DNA of 64,000 bases from Fen-1364 sp049515135 (GCA_049515135.1 JBEKUJ010000014.1:115958-179957), one strand, 5' to 3'. Positions 43,202-52,527 are shown, counted from the first letter of the stretch. The notes: generated by a model not told the origin, from the sequence alone. Numbers and translations: made by a program.

Positions 43202-44014
43202 CTAGAATATACCCCTCTGCTGAAGGATCTCCTTCATCATGCGGGCATTCTGCGCAGCGCTTCCGCGCCAGTGGTTGTTGAAGAAGATCAGCATGATGTG
43301 GACTCGGGAGAGGATTGTCCGAACCCGTTCCACCCATTCTCCCAGCTCTCCCGAGTCGTAGAGATAGTCGTAGCGGGACGCGTTGTCCCCTGTCCACCAT
43401 TTCTCCTTGTTCCTGCCGTGGAACCGCAGGTACGCCAGGTCCGCGGTGACCTCCGTGATGGGCCGCAGCAGCCGGGGAAGGTCGGGCTCGTCCACGCTGA
43501 CAATGGCGGCGCCCCTCCTGCGCAGGCCTTCGAAGACCTGCGGGCGCAGCCAGTCGCTTTTTCGAAACTCCACCGCAAGGGGAAGACCTTCCAGCTTTCC
43601 GCAGAGCACCGCAAGCCGCTCACGAGACTCCGGCGTATACCCGAAGCTGTACGGGAACTGCAGGAGGACGGCCGCCAGCCGGTCGGATTCCAGGAGCGGA
43701 GCAATCCCGTCACGGAAAGTGCTGATATCCTTTTCCCAGCTCTCCCCGATGTCATGCGTCATGCTTCGGTGGGCTTTCAGGGCGAAAAGGAAGTCTCGGG
43801 GGGTCCCGCTGACCATCCTCTCCAGGGTCCGGGGAGCGGGCTGCTGGTAGTAGGAGAAGTTCAGCTCCACCACCGGGAACTCCCGCGAATACAGGGAAAG
43901 GAAGTCTTGCCTGCGGGAGCCGGGAGGGTACACCGGGCCTACCCAGTCGTCGTAGGAATACCCGCTGGTGCCTATGAGGATGCGCGGTTTCTCAGCGCTG
44001 GTGGGCCCGTCCAT
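43202..44014 (-). CDS. DUF72 domain protein (YecE family)
   Basis: 270 residues of a TIM-barrel-like DUF72 protein: ILIGTSGYSYDDWVGPVYPP, ELNFSYYQQP, AVLLQFPYSFG, AYLRFHGRNKEKWW, FFNNHWRGSAAQNA. Biochemical role unknown. TGATG coupling to the upstream dehydrogenase gene. Confidence 0.93.
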   Translation of the reverse strand: MDGPTSAEKPRILIGTSGYSYDDWVGPVYPPGSRRQDFLSLYSREFPVVELNFSYYQQPAPRTLERMVSGTPRDFLFALKAHRSMTHDIGESWEKDISTFRDGIAPLLESDRLAAVLLQFPYSFGYTPESRERLAVLCGKLEGLPLAVEFRKSDWLRPQVFEGLRRRGAAIVSVDEPDLPRLLRPITEVTADLAYLRFHGRNKEKWWTGDNASRYDYLYDSGELGEWVERVRTILSRVHIMLIFFNNHWRGSAAQNARMMKEILQQRGIF

Positions 44015-44970
44015 CAGTAGCCGGCGCTCCTGTCGACCACGTTTCGCAGAGCCTCACCGCGCATCCAGCGGCCGAGGTTGTCAAGAAAGACGCGGAAAGC
44101 CTCCCCGTCGTAGCCGGGATGGTTGCCGGCATAATGGGGCGTGATGATGACGTTGGGCATTGCCCACAAGGGATGCCCCTGCGGGAGCGGCTCGGGGTCT
44201 GTCACATCCAGCCCTGCGCCGCGGACGTTCCCCGCAGCAAGGGCGTCCACCAGCGCCTGTATGTCGATGCTTTTTCCCCGTCCGCCGTTGAGGAGGAAAG
44301 CCCCCTTCATGACGGCAAGCTCATCCCGGCCGATGAAAGCGCGGGTATCTCCGGTGTCAGGAAGCAGGACCATGATGAGCCGGGATTCCGCAAAAACCTC
44401 CCGTCGGCGGTCCGGCCCGACAACGTCATCCACTCCCGCAGTGGCCGCTGGATGGCGGCGGATCCCCACGACGCGCATTCCGAGCGCTTTGCCTACTGCC
44501 GCGCAGCTTGCGCCAATGCTGCCCAGCCCCACGATGCACAGCGTCCTTCCCGCAAGCGTCGCGAGCCCTTCCCGCAGGCTCTCGTCCCACCTGCCCTCTC
44601 CCTGGCGGATGACGGCGCCCTTCAGGTTTCGCGTCAGCATGAGCGTCATTCCCCAGAGGTGCTCGCACACGGCGTTTCCATGGATATGGACATTGGTGAT
44701 AGTTGCTGCGTGCGCCCTTACCTGGGGGAGGGCCAGAAGAGTGTCGACGCCCGCCCACTTCACCTGGAGCCACGCGAGATTTCGCGCCTTCTCCCAGAGA
44801 GAAACGGGGAGGGCTGAGTAGCAGACCTCGATGCGCTCGACAAGCGAAGGGTCGGCGGAGAGTGTCGAAGAGTCTGCCAGCCGGGCGCCGGGGGCAACGC
44901 GAACAAGGTCAGCGCGCTGTTCGGAGCTCAGCGGCTCGGAGATGAAAATCAGCGGATCACGGCGCTTCAT
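44014..44970 (-). CDS. D-2-hydroxyacid dehydrogenase
   Basis: 318 residues from ATG 44970. NAD motif CIVGLGSIGASCAAVGKALG and the catalytic Arg (LLNGGRGKSID), Glu (LDVTDPEPLPQGHPL) and His (ITPHYAGNHPG). Reduces 2-keto acids such as hydroxypyruvate or glyoxylate; substrate not determinable. A weak ribosome site makes the start uncertain. Confidence 0.92.
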   Translation of the reverse strand: MKRRDPLIFISEPLSSEQRADLVRVAPGARLADSSTLSADPSLVERIEVCYSALPVSLWEKARNLAWLQVKWAGVDTLLALPQVRAHAATITNVHIHGNAVCEHLWGMTLMLTRNLKGAVIRQGEGRWDESLREGLATLAGRTLCIVGLGSIGASCAAVGKALGMRVVGIRRHPAATAGVDDVVGPDRRREVFAESRLIMVLLPDTGDTRAFIGRDELAVMKGAFLLNGGRGKSIDIQALVDALAAGNVRGAGLDVTDPEPLPQGHPLWAMPNVIITPHYAGNHPGYDGEAFRVFLDNLGRWMRGEALRNVVDRSAGY

Positions 44971-45061
44971 GCACTCAAGGGAGCCATGAAATCGACGAAA
45001 GTCAAGGCCATGGGGACCTGCTTCGGCCGCCCTGCGACGCGCAGGTGCGTACAGGCGCGTG

Positions 45062-45090
45062 TTGACTCGGCCGGGCCGGCTTGTGATAAT
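45062..45090 (+). promoter_or_regulatory. Promoter of MFS/HgcA-like operon
   Basis: TTGACT (45062-45067), 17-nt spacer, GATAAT (45085-45090), 17 nt before GTG 45108. Confidence 0.65.
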
Positions 45091-45107
45091 CCCCGAAGAG
45101 GTCCGGG

Positions 45108-46382
45108 GTGTCACGGAACGACGCAGGCTGGCTGCGCGCGGTCGGCGCATTTGACCGCAACGCATACCTTCTCTTCATCATTGCCGGCCTGCTGGGCTTC
45201 ACGTACTGGGGCATCACGTATCTGCTGACAAACCTTTTCGTGCTGCGCCTGGGGTACGGGACGGTGGTTGTCGGCAACCTCAACTTCCTGTTCTACCTCC
45301 TTGTGACGCTGCTCAGCGTTCCCGCGGGCGCCCTTGGAATGGTGACGGGAAGCAGGCGCGCCTTGATCCTGGGCGGCGTTCTGGCCCTTTCGGGCTGGGC
45401 AATCGCCCCTGCTGCAATATTCATACCGGCTCCGCACCTGCGCATTGCTGCTCTGGTAGGCTCCCGTGTCATCAGCGCGATCGGCGGGGCGCTTTTCATC
45501 GTCAACTCCAATCCCGCGCTCATGGGCGCGGTCGAGCCCAAGGCAAGCACATATGCCTTTGCCTTCAACGGGACGGTGATCTCCCTGACCACGTTTCTTG
45601 GCAGCCTGTGCGGGGGGCTGCTTCCCGTCATGTTCTCCGCACTGACGCAGTCCGACCTGTCTTCTCCCATCCCCTACGGTTTGGCGCTCTGGCTGGCGGT
45701 GGTCGTTCTGGCCCCGGGCCTGGTCCTGCTGGGTTTCTTCCGGGAGACAGGGAAAGGGGTTCCGAAAGAGCAGCCTCACGCCGCTTCGCGTCTCCCCGTG
45801 GCTTTGATAGCCGTCATCGTTGTTGTGCGATTCCTGCGGGAATGCGGCTATGGCGGGGTTATCACGTTCTTCAACGTCTACCTTGACACCTCCCTGGGGC
45901 TCCCCACCGCCTCCATCGGCCTCCTTGTCAGCATTGCCGCCATTGCATCCATTGTCTGCACGCCTCTGATGCCCCTTGCAGCCAGGAGGTGGGGGACAGG
46001 CCGCACGTCCCTTGCCGGGCTCATTGCCATGGGGCTCGCTGTGCTCCCCCTGGCGATCGTGAAGAGCTGGCCGCCGGCCACCATCGGCTGGGCGGGAATG
46101 ACTGCGGCCAACTCCCTGAATGAGGCGGCCATGCAGGTCTTCATCCTGGACATCGTTGCCACCAAGTACCGTGCCCTCATGTCCGGGGCCGCCAACATGG
46201 CAAGCACCTTCGGGCTTGCCGCCTCGGCCCTCTGGGGAGGGTACATCATCCGGGCAGCCGGGTTCCGGGCGGTCTTCCTCCTGAGCGCCGGCCTTCTGTT
46301 CGTGTCCGCAGGGTCGTTCGCCGCTCTCCTTGGCCTGCGAAGGCAGGATCGGAAAAGCCGGGAAGTCGTGCCGGCCCAATGA
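45108..46382 (+). CDS. MFS transporter
   Basis: 424 residues from a GTG start with twelve predicted membrane helices and a mid-protein cytoplasmic loop (FFRETGKGVPKEQPH). Loop MVTGSRRALILGG matches the MFS G-x-x-x-D/R-R-x pattern loosely. It overlaps the HgcA-like gene by 4 nt (ATGA), so the two are co-expressed. Substrate unknown. Confidence 0.9.
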   Translation: MSRNDAGWLRAVGAFDRNAYLLFIIAGLLGFTYWGITYLLTNLFVLRLGYGTVVVGNLNFLFYLLVTLLSVPAGALGMVTGSRRALILGGVLALSGWAIAPAAIFIPAPHLRIAALVGSRVISAIGGALFIVNSNPALMGAVEPKASTYAFAFNGTVISLTTFLGSLCGGLLPVMFSALTQSDLSSPIPYGLALWLAVVVLAPGLVLLGFFRETGKGVPKEQPHAASRLPVALIAVIVVVRFLRECGYGGVITFFNVYLDTSLGLPTASIGLLVSIAAIASIVCTPLMPLAARRWGTGRTSLAGLIAMGLAVLPLAIVKSWPPATIGWAGMTAANSLNEAAMQVFILDIVATKYRALMSGAANMASTFGLAASALWGGYIIRAAGFRAVFLLSAGLLFVSAGSFAALLGLRRQDRKSREVVPAQ

Positions 46383-47431
46383 CCGCGGAAAACAACTCTC
46401 CCAGTTCCACGGTCCGGGAGCAGCCGGGATTCACCCGGGTCGACTCGCAGCTGACATCGGCAGACCGTCGGGGGGCCGTCCGATGCAGACTGGGCAGGTT
46501 CCGGATGCATTACAGCGTTCCCCCCGGCCTCTACGCCCTGGGCACACCCGGACCGGAGTCTCCTGTCGTCGTCACTGCGAACTACAAGCTCACATTCGAT
46601 CTATTGAGGAAAGACCTCAGCGGAGCTGACTGCTGGATCCTCGTCCTGGAAACCCGGGGCATCAACGTCTGGTGCGCTGCCGCCGAAGGTGCTTTTGGCA
46701 CGGAGGAGCTGGTTCTGCGCGTGGGCAAGGTCAGGCTGGCAGAGGTGGTGAGGCACAGGGTGCTGACGCTCCCTCAGCTCTGCGCCGCCGGCGTGAAAGC
46801 GCACGTTGTTCAGAGGCAGACCGGGTTTCTCGTGCGGTTCGGCCCCGTGCGTTCCAGGGACCTGCCTGCCTACCTGGCCCTGGGAAAGGCCTCCCCGGAA
46901 ATGCGCAGGGTGGAGTTCAACGCTCTGGACAGGCTGGTCCTGGTTCCCATGGAGCTTGGAGGATCCCTCAAGCGTTTTCTTGTTTTTGCCTTTGTCGCAA
47001 TCCTCTACGCCGGGCTGACCCCGGGAGGCGTTGTGCTGGCAAGAGCGTGGATGGGCGTCTGGCCCCTGTTCGCTCTGGGTCTAGGCGCCGCGCTTGCCGG
47101 CTCCGTTCTCGTACCCCTGCTGCTCCCCTATGTTCCCTTTCGTGCTTTCGCGGCAAAGGGGTGGCTCATCGGCGGCATGGTGAACGGCGCGCTCCTGCAT
47201 GGCGCAGGCCTTGCAGCCGGGATGGACCCATTCCTTCTTGCCGCCTGCTGGCTTTTCTTCCCGGCTGCCGCCGGTTTCCTGGCGCTCTCCTTCACCGGCG
47301 CAACCCCGTTTACCAGCCATTCGGGCGTGCGTCGGGAGGTCGGAATCGCCGTACCCATTCTTGCCGGCGCGGCCGTCCTGGCAGCGGCCGCGCTGACGCT
47401 TTCCAAGTTGAGACTCTGGGGCCTGGTGTAG
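46379..47431 (+). CDS. HgcA-family corrinoid membrane protein (variant motif, no HgcB)
   Basis: 350 residues. Residues 40-190 are a CdhD-like corrinoid domain (HYSVPPGLYALGTPGPESPV, VTANYKLTFDLLRKDL). The cap-helix segment is NVWCAAAEGAFGTEELV with Cys99; mercury methylators have N-V/I-W-C-A-A/G-G-K, so Gly is replaced by Ala and Lys by Glu. Five C-terminal membrane helices end in FLALSFTGATPFTSHSGV, also typical of HgcA. The ferredoxin partner HgcB, normally next door, is absent from the window. It may be a methyl-transferring relative with another metal or role. Confidence 0.85.
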   Translation: MTAENNSPSSTVREQPGFTRVDSQLTSADRRGAVRCRLGRFRMHYSVPPGLYALGTPGPESPVVVTANYKLTFDLLRKDLSGADCWILVLETRGINVWCAAAEGAFGTEELVLRVGKVRLAEVVRHRVLTLPQLCAAGVKAHVVQRQTGFLVRFGPVRSRDLPAYLALGKASPEMRRVEFNALDRLVLVPMELGGSLKRFLVFAFVAILYAGLTPGGVVLARAWMGVWPLFALGLGAALAGSVLVPLLLPYVPFRAFAAKGWLIGGMVNGALLHGAGLAAGMDPFLLAACWLFFPAAAGFLALSFTGATPFTSHSGVRREVGIAVPILAGAAVLAAAALTLSKLRLWGLV

Positions 47432-47435
47432 TCTT

Positions 47436-48239
47436 CTATTCCTTTCGCGCTGTGAGCTGAACGCTCACGATGGCCTTGCCGAGCCTGCGAAGCTCTTCCC
47501 GGGACAGGTCCGGAGCCTGCGCAAGCAGCGCTGCTTCGTCTTCGGGACCGAACATCTGCGAGCTTTCCTTCTGCTGCTCCACCCTGATGTCGGTGAAGCC
47601 CGCCTGCCTCATCAAGGAGAGATACTCATCCCGGAGGATGGCCCCTGAGACGCACCCTGCAAAGAGGGCTGCGTTTGTTTTCAGTTTCTCCGGCAGGTTT
47701 TCCAACAGCATGATGTCGGAAATCATTGCCCTGCCGCCGGGCTTCAGGATCCGGCTTGCCTCGCGAAACACGCGCTCTTTTTCCGTGGAGAGGTTGATCA
47801 CGCAGTTGGAAATGACGACATCTGCGCTCGAATCCGCTACCGGCAGGCTTTCGATTTCCCCGAGCCGAAACTCCACGTTCGCATAGCCGCCCGTGCGGGC
47901 TGCAGCCCTGGCCCTGTCCAGCATTTCAGGGGTCATGTCGACCCCGATCACTTTTCCCGTCGGGCCCACCTTGCGCGCCGATAGAAAGCAGTCGATGCCA
48001 CCCCCTGATCCCAGGTCGACGACTGTCTCACCAGGGCGAAGCTCGCCCAGCGCAGTGGGATTCCCGCACCCCAGTCCCAGGTCCGCCTGGACAGGTATGG
48101 AGGCAAGCTGGCTCCCGTCGTAGCCCACACGCTCGCTCTGGGATGCTTTGCCGCCGCAGCAGGGGCCGGCTTTTCCGCCCACCTGTTTTGCCGCCTGCGC
48201 GTAATGCCGTCTAACCTCCGCCCTCATGTCTGTTGCCAT
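47436..48239 (-). CDS. arsM: Arsenite S-adenosylmethionine methyltransferase
   Basis: 267 residues; AAGGAGGT upstream. Class I methyltransferase (VVDLGSGGGIDCFLSARKVG, VIGVDMTPEML). Three Cys match the As(III)-binding positions of ArsM by spacing: Cys58 (LGCGNP), Cys146 (ISNCVINL), Cys196 (FAGCVSG). A further Cys pair is at 27-28. Converges with the HgcA-like gene with 4 nt between stops. Detoxifies arsenite by methylation. Confidence 0.94.
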   Translation of the reverse strand: MATDMRAEVRRHYAQAAKQVGGKAGPCCGGKASQSERVGYDGSQLASIPVQADLGLGCGNPTALGELRPGETVVDLGSGGGIDCFLSARKVGPTGKVIGVDMTPEMLDRARAAARTGGYANVEFRLGEIESLPVADSSADVVISNCVINLSTEKERVFREASRILKPGGRAMISDIMLLENLPEKLKTNAALFAGCVSGAILRDEYLSLMRQAGFTDIRVEQQKESSQMFGPEDEAALLAQAPDLSREELRRLGKAIVSVQLTARKE

Positions 48240-48260
48240 GGTGCACCTCCTTTTTCTTCT

Positions 48261-48509
48261 CTACTCCACCAGCTCGCGCGCCACCGGTCCGAGGATGTCT
48301 TTGACCGTGCCGGCCAGCTGCTCGACTTTCATGAGGGAAAGGCAGCACACCCTGCCCTCACTCTGCATGGTGACAACAGCCAGCTTGTCCCCGGCCCTGA
48401 TTCCGGCGGCGGAACGAAGCTCCTTCGGCAGGACGATCTGTCCGCGGGAGTCGACTGTCACCACGGCCTCCACTGAGCAGCAGCTTTCTTTCTTTGCATT
48501 CCTGGCCAT
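48261..48509 (-). CDS. Cys-rich AbrB/SpoVT-family protein
   Basis: 82 residues. An AbrB swapped-hairpin domain (VVTVDSRGQIVLPKELRSAA, GIRAGDKLAVV) is flanked by Cys pairs ESCCSVE and RVCCLSL. It precedes arsM by 21 nt and shares its promoter. The Cys pairs suggest a thiol-metal or metalloid sensor. AbrB-like proteins of this shape are, to my recollection, annotated as HgcAB-associated, which fits the facing HgcA-like gene. Confidence 0.88.
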   Translation of the reverse strand: MARNAKKESCCSVEAVVTVDSRGQIVLPKELRSAAGIRAGDKLAVVTMQSEGRVCCLSLMKVEQLAGTVKDILGPVARELVE

Positions 48510-48550
48510 GTTCCCTCCGTTCGGGAAAATCGGAAAAAACGGATATTGCT

Positions 48551-48579
48551 AATTTAACCGAAAAGGCGGGAGAAGTCAA
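48551..48579 (-). promoter_or_regulatory. Promoter of abrB-like/arsM operon
   Basis: Minus-strand TTGACT (48574-48579), 17-nt spacer, TAAATT (48551-48556), 42 nt before ATG. The A/T-rich leader would suit an AbrB-type operator. Confidence 0.65.
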
Positions 48580-48597
48580 CCCGGCGCGGCCGGGCGT

Positions 48598-50112
48598 TCA
48601 GGGACCGTCCCGGAGGAGCCGATCGATGAGCTGCGGAAGGTGCACGATGGCGATTCGCGTGGAGGAGTCCGAGACGGCGTAGGGGAGGTACAGACGCTCG
48701 CTGTGAATGAGGGAGCCGCACGAATACACGACGTTGGGCACATATCCCCGTGAGCCCTGCTCCGCTGCCGCAATGAGCGGCTCCTTGAGCCGGCCGCGGA
48801 TGCGCAGAGGGTCCTTGCCGTCCAGAAGCATGGCGCCGATGCTGTAGCGGCGCATCGGCCCCACGCCGTGGGTGATCAGGAGCCAACCCTCGGGGGTTTG
48901 AAGCGGGGAGCCGCAGTTGCCGATGAGGCGCCATTCCCACGGGTACTTGGGCCGCGCCAGGACGGCGGCGGTCTCCCAGAAGTGCACGAGGTCGGAAAAC
49001 ATCAGGTAGAGGTTGCGGCCGTCAATCCTGGAGCACATCGCGTAGTGCCCGCCGATGCGACGGGGGAATAGGGCCATGCCCTTGTTCTGCACGCATGCCC
49101 CGTTCAGTGTATGGATGCAGAAGGAGCGGAAGTCCGGCGTCTCCATGAGCATGGGGAGGATGCTCTGTCCGTTAAAAGCAGTGTACGTGCCGAACCAGGT
49201 GACTGCATTACTGTCATCCACGAAGCGCACAAGCCGCATGTCCTCGATGCCCTTGGATTCGCTGTCGCTTCGGGGAAACAGAACGAGGTCGCGCACTTCG
49301 TCTTCCCCCGGGAGCACCAGCCGGTAGTTGGCCCGTACCAGCCATTCCAGCATCGATATGAAGTTGGAAAGCCGCGGGTCTTCCCCTACCTTGCCGCGCA
49401 CAGCCGTGGTGGCGGCATCCAGCTCCGCGTGCGTGAACAGCTCCGGCAGCGACGCGAAGACCAGGTCCGCCATTTCGCAGGAGATTCCCATCTCGCAGAG
49501 CTTGCGCCGCAGCAGGTCCTTGCGGTAGCGGGCATCAGGAACAACCCGTGGACTGGCCGATCTGCCCGTCAGCGGATCCAGGCGGAAGATCCCGGCCGCC
49601 GAGATGGTGCCAGTCTGGAACACGGTTGTGGAGATGTGACCTTCCCCCACTGCGCGCAGGCTCATGATGAAGCGCAGTCCTCCCCGTGGCGCGCCGGCCT
49701 GGTCGGGGTGCTCCACGATCGACGGGTTGAACAGCGCCGCCGCCTCGATTGAGTACTCCATGGTGAAGTACGCCCCGATCAGGAGACGTCGTTCGCGGGA
49801 GAGAGCATTGTGCGAGCCGTTGATGCGCGCCGCGCTCTCATATCGTTCCTCCAGGTGGTCCTCGAAACGGCTGTGCCTGTTGCGGAACTCTGCTACCAGG
49901 GAGACCAGCGCAACCACAACCTCCTGGTCGGTGAGGCTTTCCACGTAGGTGAACACGGACTGCAGATCGTGGTGGCCTCCCATGTTGAAGGGGAGCATGA
50001 TGCTGCGCCGCGCGTCCCCCACTAGCCGCACCGGCAGGTGCCTGATGGTGATGCCGCGATGAACGGCGACACGCGTCTGAGACCGCCCGAGAGTCACCTG
50101 CCTACGCGACAT
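48598..50112 (-). CDS. GH130-type glycoside phosphorylase/hydrolase
   Basis: 504 residues with a five-bladed propeller core typical of GH130 (former DUF377): RHLPVRLVGDARRSIMLPF, NPSIVEHPDQAG, SKGIEDMRLVRFVDDSNAVT, TWFGTYTAFNG, GNCGSPLQTPEGWLLITHGVG. GH130 enzymes mostly phosphorolyse beta-mannosides. No signal peptide. Its start overlaps the GT4 gene by 11 nt, so synthesis and breakdown of one glycan appear linked. Confidence 0.88.
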   Translation of the reverse strand: MSRRQVTLGRSQTRVAVHRGITIRHLPVRLVGDARRSIMLPFNMGGHHDLQSVFTYVESLTDQEVVVALVSLVAEFRNRHSRFEDHLEERYESAARINGSHNALSRERRLLIGAYFTMEYSIEAAALFNPSIVEHPDQAGAPRGGLRFIMSLRAVGEGHISTTVFQTGTISAAGIFRLDPLTGRSASPRVVPDARYRKDLLRRKLCEMGISCEMADLVFASLPELFTHAELDAATTAVRGKVGEDPRLSNFISMLEWLVRANYRLVLPGEDEVRDLVLFPRSDSESKGIEDMRLVRFVDDSNAVTWFGTYTAFNGQSILPMLMETPDFRSFCIHTLNGACVQNKGMALFPRRIGGHYAMCSRIDGRNLYLMFSDLVHFWETAAVLARPKYPWEWRLIGNCGSPLQTPEGWLLITHGVGPMRRYSIGAMLLDGKDPLRIRGRLKEPLIAAAEQGSRGYVPNVVYSCGSLIHSERLYLPYAVSDSSTRIAIVHLPQLIDRLLRDGP

Positions 50113-52441
50113 TTCCCGAAGCGCTCCGCGGCGCAGGGGAGCCTTTCCCGGACGGCGGCCATCCCGTGCCGCCGTCCTGCTCCAGCTGATGGAAGGCGAG
50201 AAGGCTCGTCAGCCACGACAACGTGGATTCAGCCCCCTCGTTGAGATTGGGACCGTTGGGGGAAAGCCCGTCGCGGCATCCTCCCGTGGAGGAATCGTAC
50301 AGGACCGATTGCGTATCGTTGCTCCCAAGAAACCATCCCAGGAAATGCCGCGCCCGCTCATGCCACCTGGCCTCCCGCGTGGCCTGCCAGGCGGCTAGGC
50401 ACGCTTCCACGAGGGCGCACGCCTCTATGGGCTGCTGGTCGAACCGGGCGCGGCTGCCGTCGCGGCGAAGCCAGCCCTGGTTCCCAATGAGGGTCACGGT
50501 CCCTTCTGCGGAGAGCTGAAGGCCCACGAGCCATTCCAGGGAGGAAAGGCCCTGCTCCACCATTGAGGCGTCCGACAGAGACTTGCCGCTCACGATCAGG
50601 GCGTGAGGCAAGGCTGCGTTCGCGTAGGTGACCACATCCTCGCACCAGGGCCACGTGGCCGTGCCGTTCGAGCGAAATGCATCGAGAAGCCTCTGTGCGA
50701 GGACCGACTGGAGCCGGCGCGCGTGCTCGTCTCCGTTGAAGCGCTGGAGATAAGAACATGCGCCCAGGAGCGCGAATGCCCAGGCGCGGGGGGAGATGAG
50801 CTCCTCTGCCTTCGGGAGCGCTTCGGCGAAAAGCCTGCAGGCAAAGGGGAGCACGGCATCCGTGGATCCCGAGGCGACCACGGCACCCAGCGCCCAGAGG
50901 CTGCGCCCGAAGGTGTCCTCGCTCGGCGGCTCGTTGGACCAGCGTCGCTCATAGCAGAGCAAGTTGCGAAACTCACGGGTGGACCTGTCGAAGGAGTAAT
51001 GCAGAAAGGACATGTATTTCTTGGCAAGGTTGAGCGTGCCCTCGTCACGCGTGAGCGCATGGTGGCGGATGGCCACGATGAGGGCGCGCGAGTTGTCGTC
51101 TGTGCAGTAGCCGTGGGTGCGGTCGGGCACCGTGTACAGCGAGTGCTGGATGATGCCGCTGTCGTCGGTGAGGACCTTCAGGTGACCCAGGTTGATCTCG
51201 GGTATTCCATCGAAGATCGATGGTGCTCTCACGGGGCGCATCGAGGGGCGCGGAGAAAGCTGCCTGTCCGCAACGACCTGCTCCGCAAGCTCGACATACC
51301 GTCGAGCAACCTCCTTCCACACCATGGTCCTGGAATGCGCGTATGCGCGCGCTCGAATCGCTGCCAGCCGCGTGCTGTCCTCGATGAGATTGTTCGCGCT
51401 CTCCGCGAGGGCGAGGCTGTCGCCAAAGGGGAAGAGCACACCCCGGGAGTCCGCAATCATCTCCTCGGCGTAGCGATACGGGGTGGAGAGGACCGCCTTC
51501 CCCATCCCCAGCGCCATGGCCAGGGTGCCTGAGGCGATCTGTTCCCTGTTGGCGTACGGGGTGATGTACAGGTCGGCGGCAGCGAGGAAGCGCGCAAGCT
51601 CCTCGGAGGAAACATAGCGATTGAGGAACACGATGTGCTCGCGCACGCCGCAGCGCTCCGCCAGCCTTTCCAGGGATGCGACATAGGAGTTGCCGTCCCG
51701 CCGGAACTCGTAGGGATGCGTTGCGCCCAGCACGATGTAGATGGCCTCGGGATGCCGTTCCACGATTGCCGGCAGCGCGCGGATGGCAACGTCAATGGCT
51801 TTCCCCGGGGACAGGAGGCCGAATGTCATCAGCACGACTCGTCCTTGAAGGCCAAGCTGCGCCTTGGATGCAGCGGGATCCGAGAAGGGGAGGTCCGGAA
51901 TCCCATGCGGGATGACAGCAATCTTCACGGGATCGATTCCGTATGCCTCCGCAAGGATCCCTCGCGCCGTTTCGCACAGCACGACGAGCCTTTCGCTGGC
52001 AGCGGCAAGGGCCAGAATGATTTTTCTCTGCTGCGGGGTGGGGAAAGCGACCACTGTGTGCAAGGTCGTGATCAGGGGCATGCGCAGGCGACGGGCCAGC
52101 GCCAGGACGTAGACGCCGCTTTCACCGCCGAAGATGCCGAACTCGTGCTGGATCACGGCGGCATCGATCTGGTTGATGTTGAGGAAGTCGGCTGCAAGGA
52201 CATAGTCCCGTGGATTGCTGTCCCTGACACGGAAGCGCACCTCTGCGGGATACGCGAGCGCTGCGGAGGAATCGTCCATGCTCAGCACCAGAGTGTCGAG
52301 CCCTCCCCGAACCGCAACCATGCCTTCGCGGAGGTCCTTTGTGAAAGTGGCGATCCCGCACATGCGGGGAACATACGAGCCCACCAGCGCAACGCTCTGG
52401 AGGTGATTGGCCATCGCTCCAACTTTTCCATTTTCGTTCAC
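50102..52441 (-). CDS. GT4 glycosyltransferase with C-terminal alpha-helical toroid domain
   Basis: About 779 residues from GTG 52441 (AAGGA 7 nt upstream); ATG 52414 is possible. Residues to about 400 form a GT-B retaining transferase (YVPRMCGIATFTKDL, IQHEFGIFGGESG, TFGLLSPGKAIDVAI, GTLAMALGMGKAVLSTPY with the E-x7-E region altered). The rest is a helical domain (HGYCTDDNSRALIVAIRH, WPWCEDVVTYANAALPHAL). Pairing with GH130 suggests a mannose-containing storage or surface glycan. Confidence 0.87.
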   Translation of the reverse strand: MNENGKVGAMANHLQSVALVGSYVPRMCGIATFTKDLREGMVAVRGGLDTLVLSMDDSSAALAYPAEVRFRVRDSNPRDYVLAADFLNINQIDAAVIQHEFGIFGGESGVYVLALARRLRMPLITTLHTVVAFPTPQQRKIILALAAASERLVVLCETARGILAEAYGIDPVKIAVIPHGIPDLPFSDPAASKAQLGLQGRVVLMTFGLLSPGKAIDVAIRALPAIVERHPEAIYIVLGATHPYEFRRDGNSYVASLERLAERCGVREHIVFLNRYVSSEELARFLAAADLYITPYANREQIASGTLAMALGMGKAVLSTPYRYAEEMIADSRGVLFPFGDSLALAESANNLIEDSTRLAAIRARAYAHSRTMVWKEVARRYVELAEQVVADRQLSPRPSMRPVRAPSIFDGIPEINLGHLKVLTDDSGIIQHSLYTVPDRTHGYCTDDNSRALIVAIRHHALTRDEGTLNLAKKYMSFLHYSFDRSTREFRNLLCYERRWSNEPPSEDTFGRSLWALGAVVASGSTDAVLPFACRLFAEALPKAEELISPRAWAFALLGACSYLQRFNGDEHARRLQSVLAQRLLDAFRSNGTATWPWCEDVVTYANAALPHALIVSGKSLSDASMVEQGLSSLEWLVGLQLSAEGTVTLIGNQGWLRRDGSRARFDQQPIEACALVEACLAAWQATREARWHERARHFLGWFLGSNDTQSVLYDSSTGGCRDGLSPNGPNLNEGAESTLSWLTSLLAFHQLEQDGGTGWPPSGKGSPAPRSASGNVA

Positions 52442-52494
52442 TTCACGGTCCTTGCGGAAATGGATGCCCAGCGGAGCGAGCAATACCAAAAGAA

Positions 52495-52523
52495 AGTATA
52501 GGCCGCTGTCGGGGAGACGTCAA
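52495..52523 (-). promoter_or_regulatory. Promoter of GT4/GH130 operon
   Basis: Minus-strand TTGACG (52518-52523), 17-nt spacer, TATACT (52495-52500). Confidence 0.7.
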
Positions 52524-52527
52524 TGCT

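Noticed and set aside
45111..46379. 422-codon minus-strand frame opposite the MFS gene
   Set aside because: Charged shadow frame; the plus strand has twelve hydrophobic helices.
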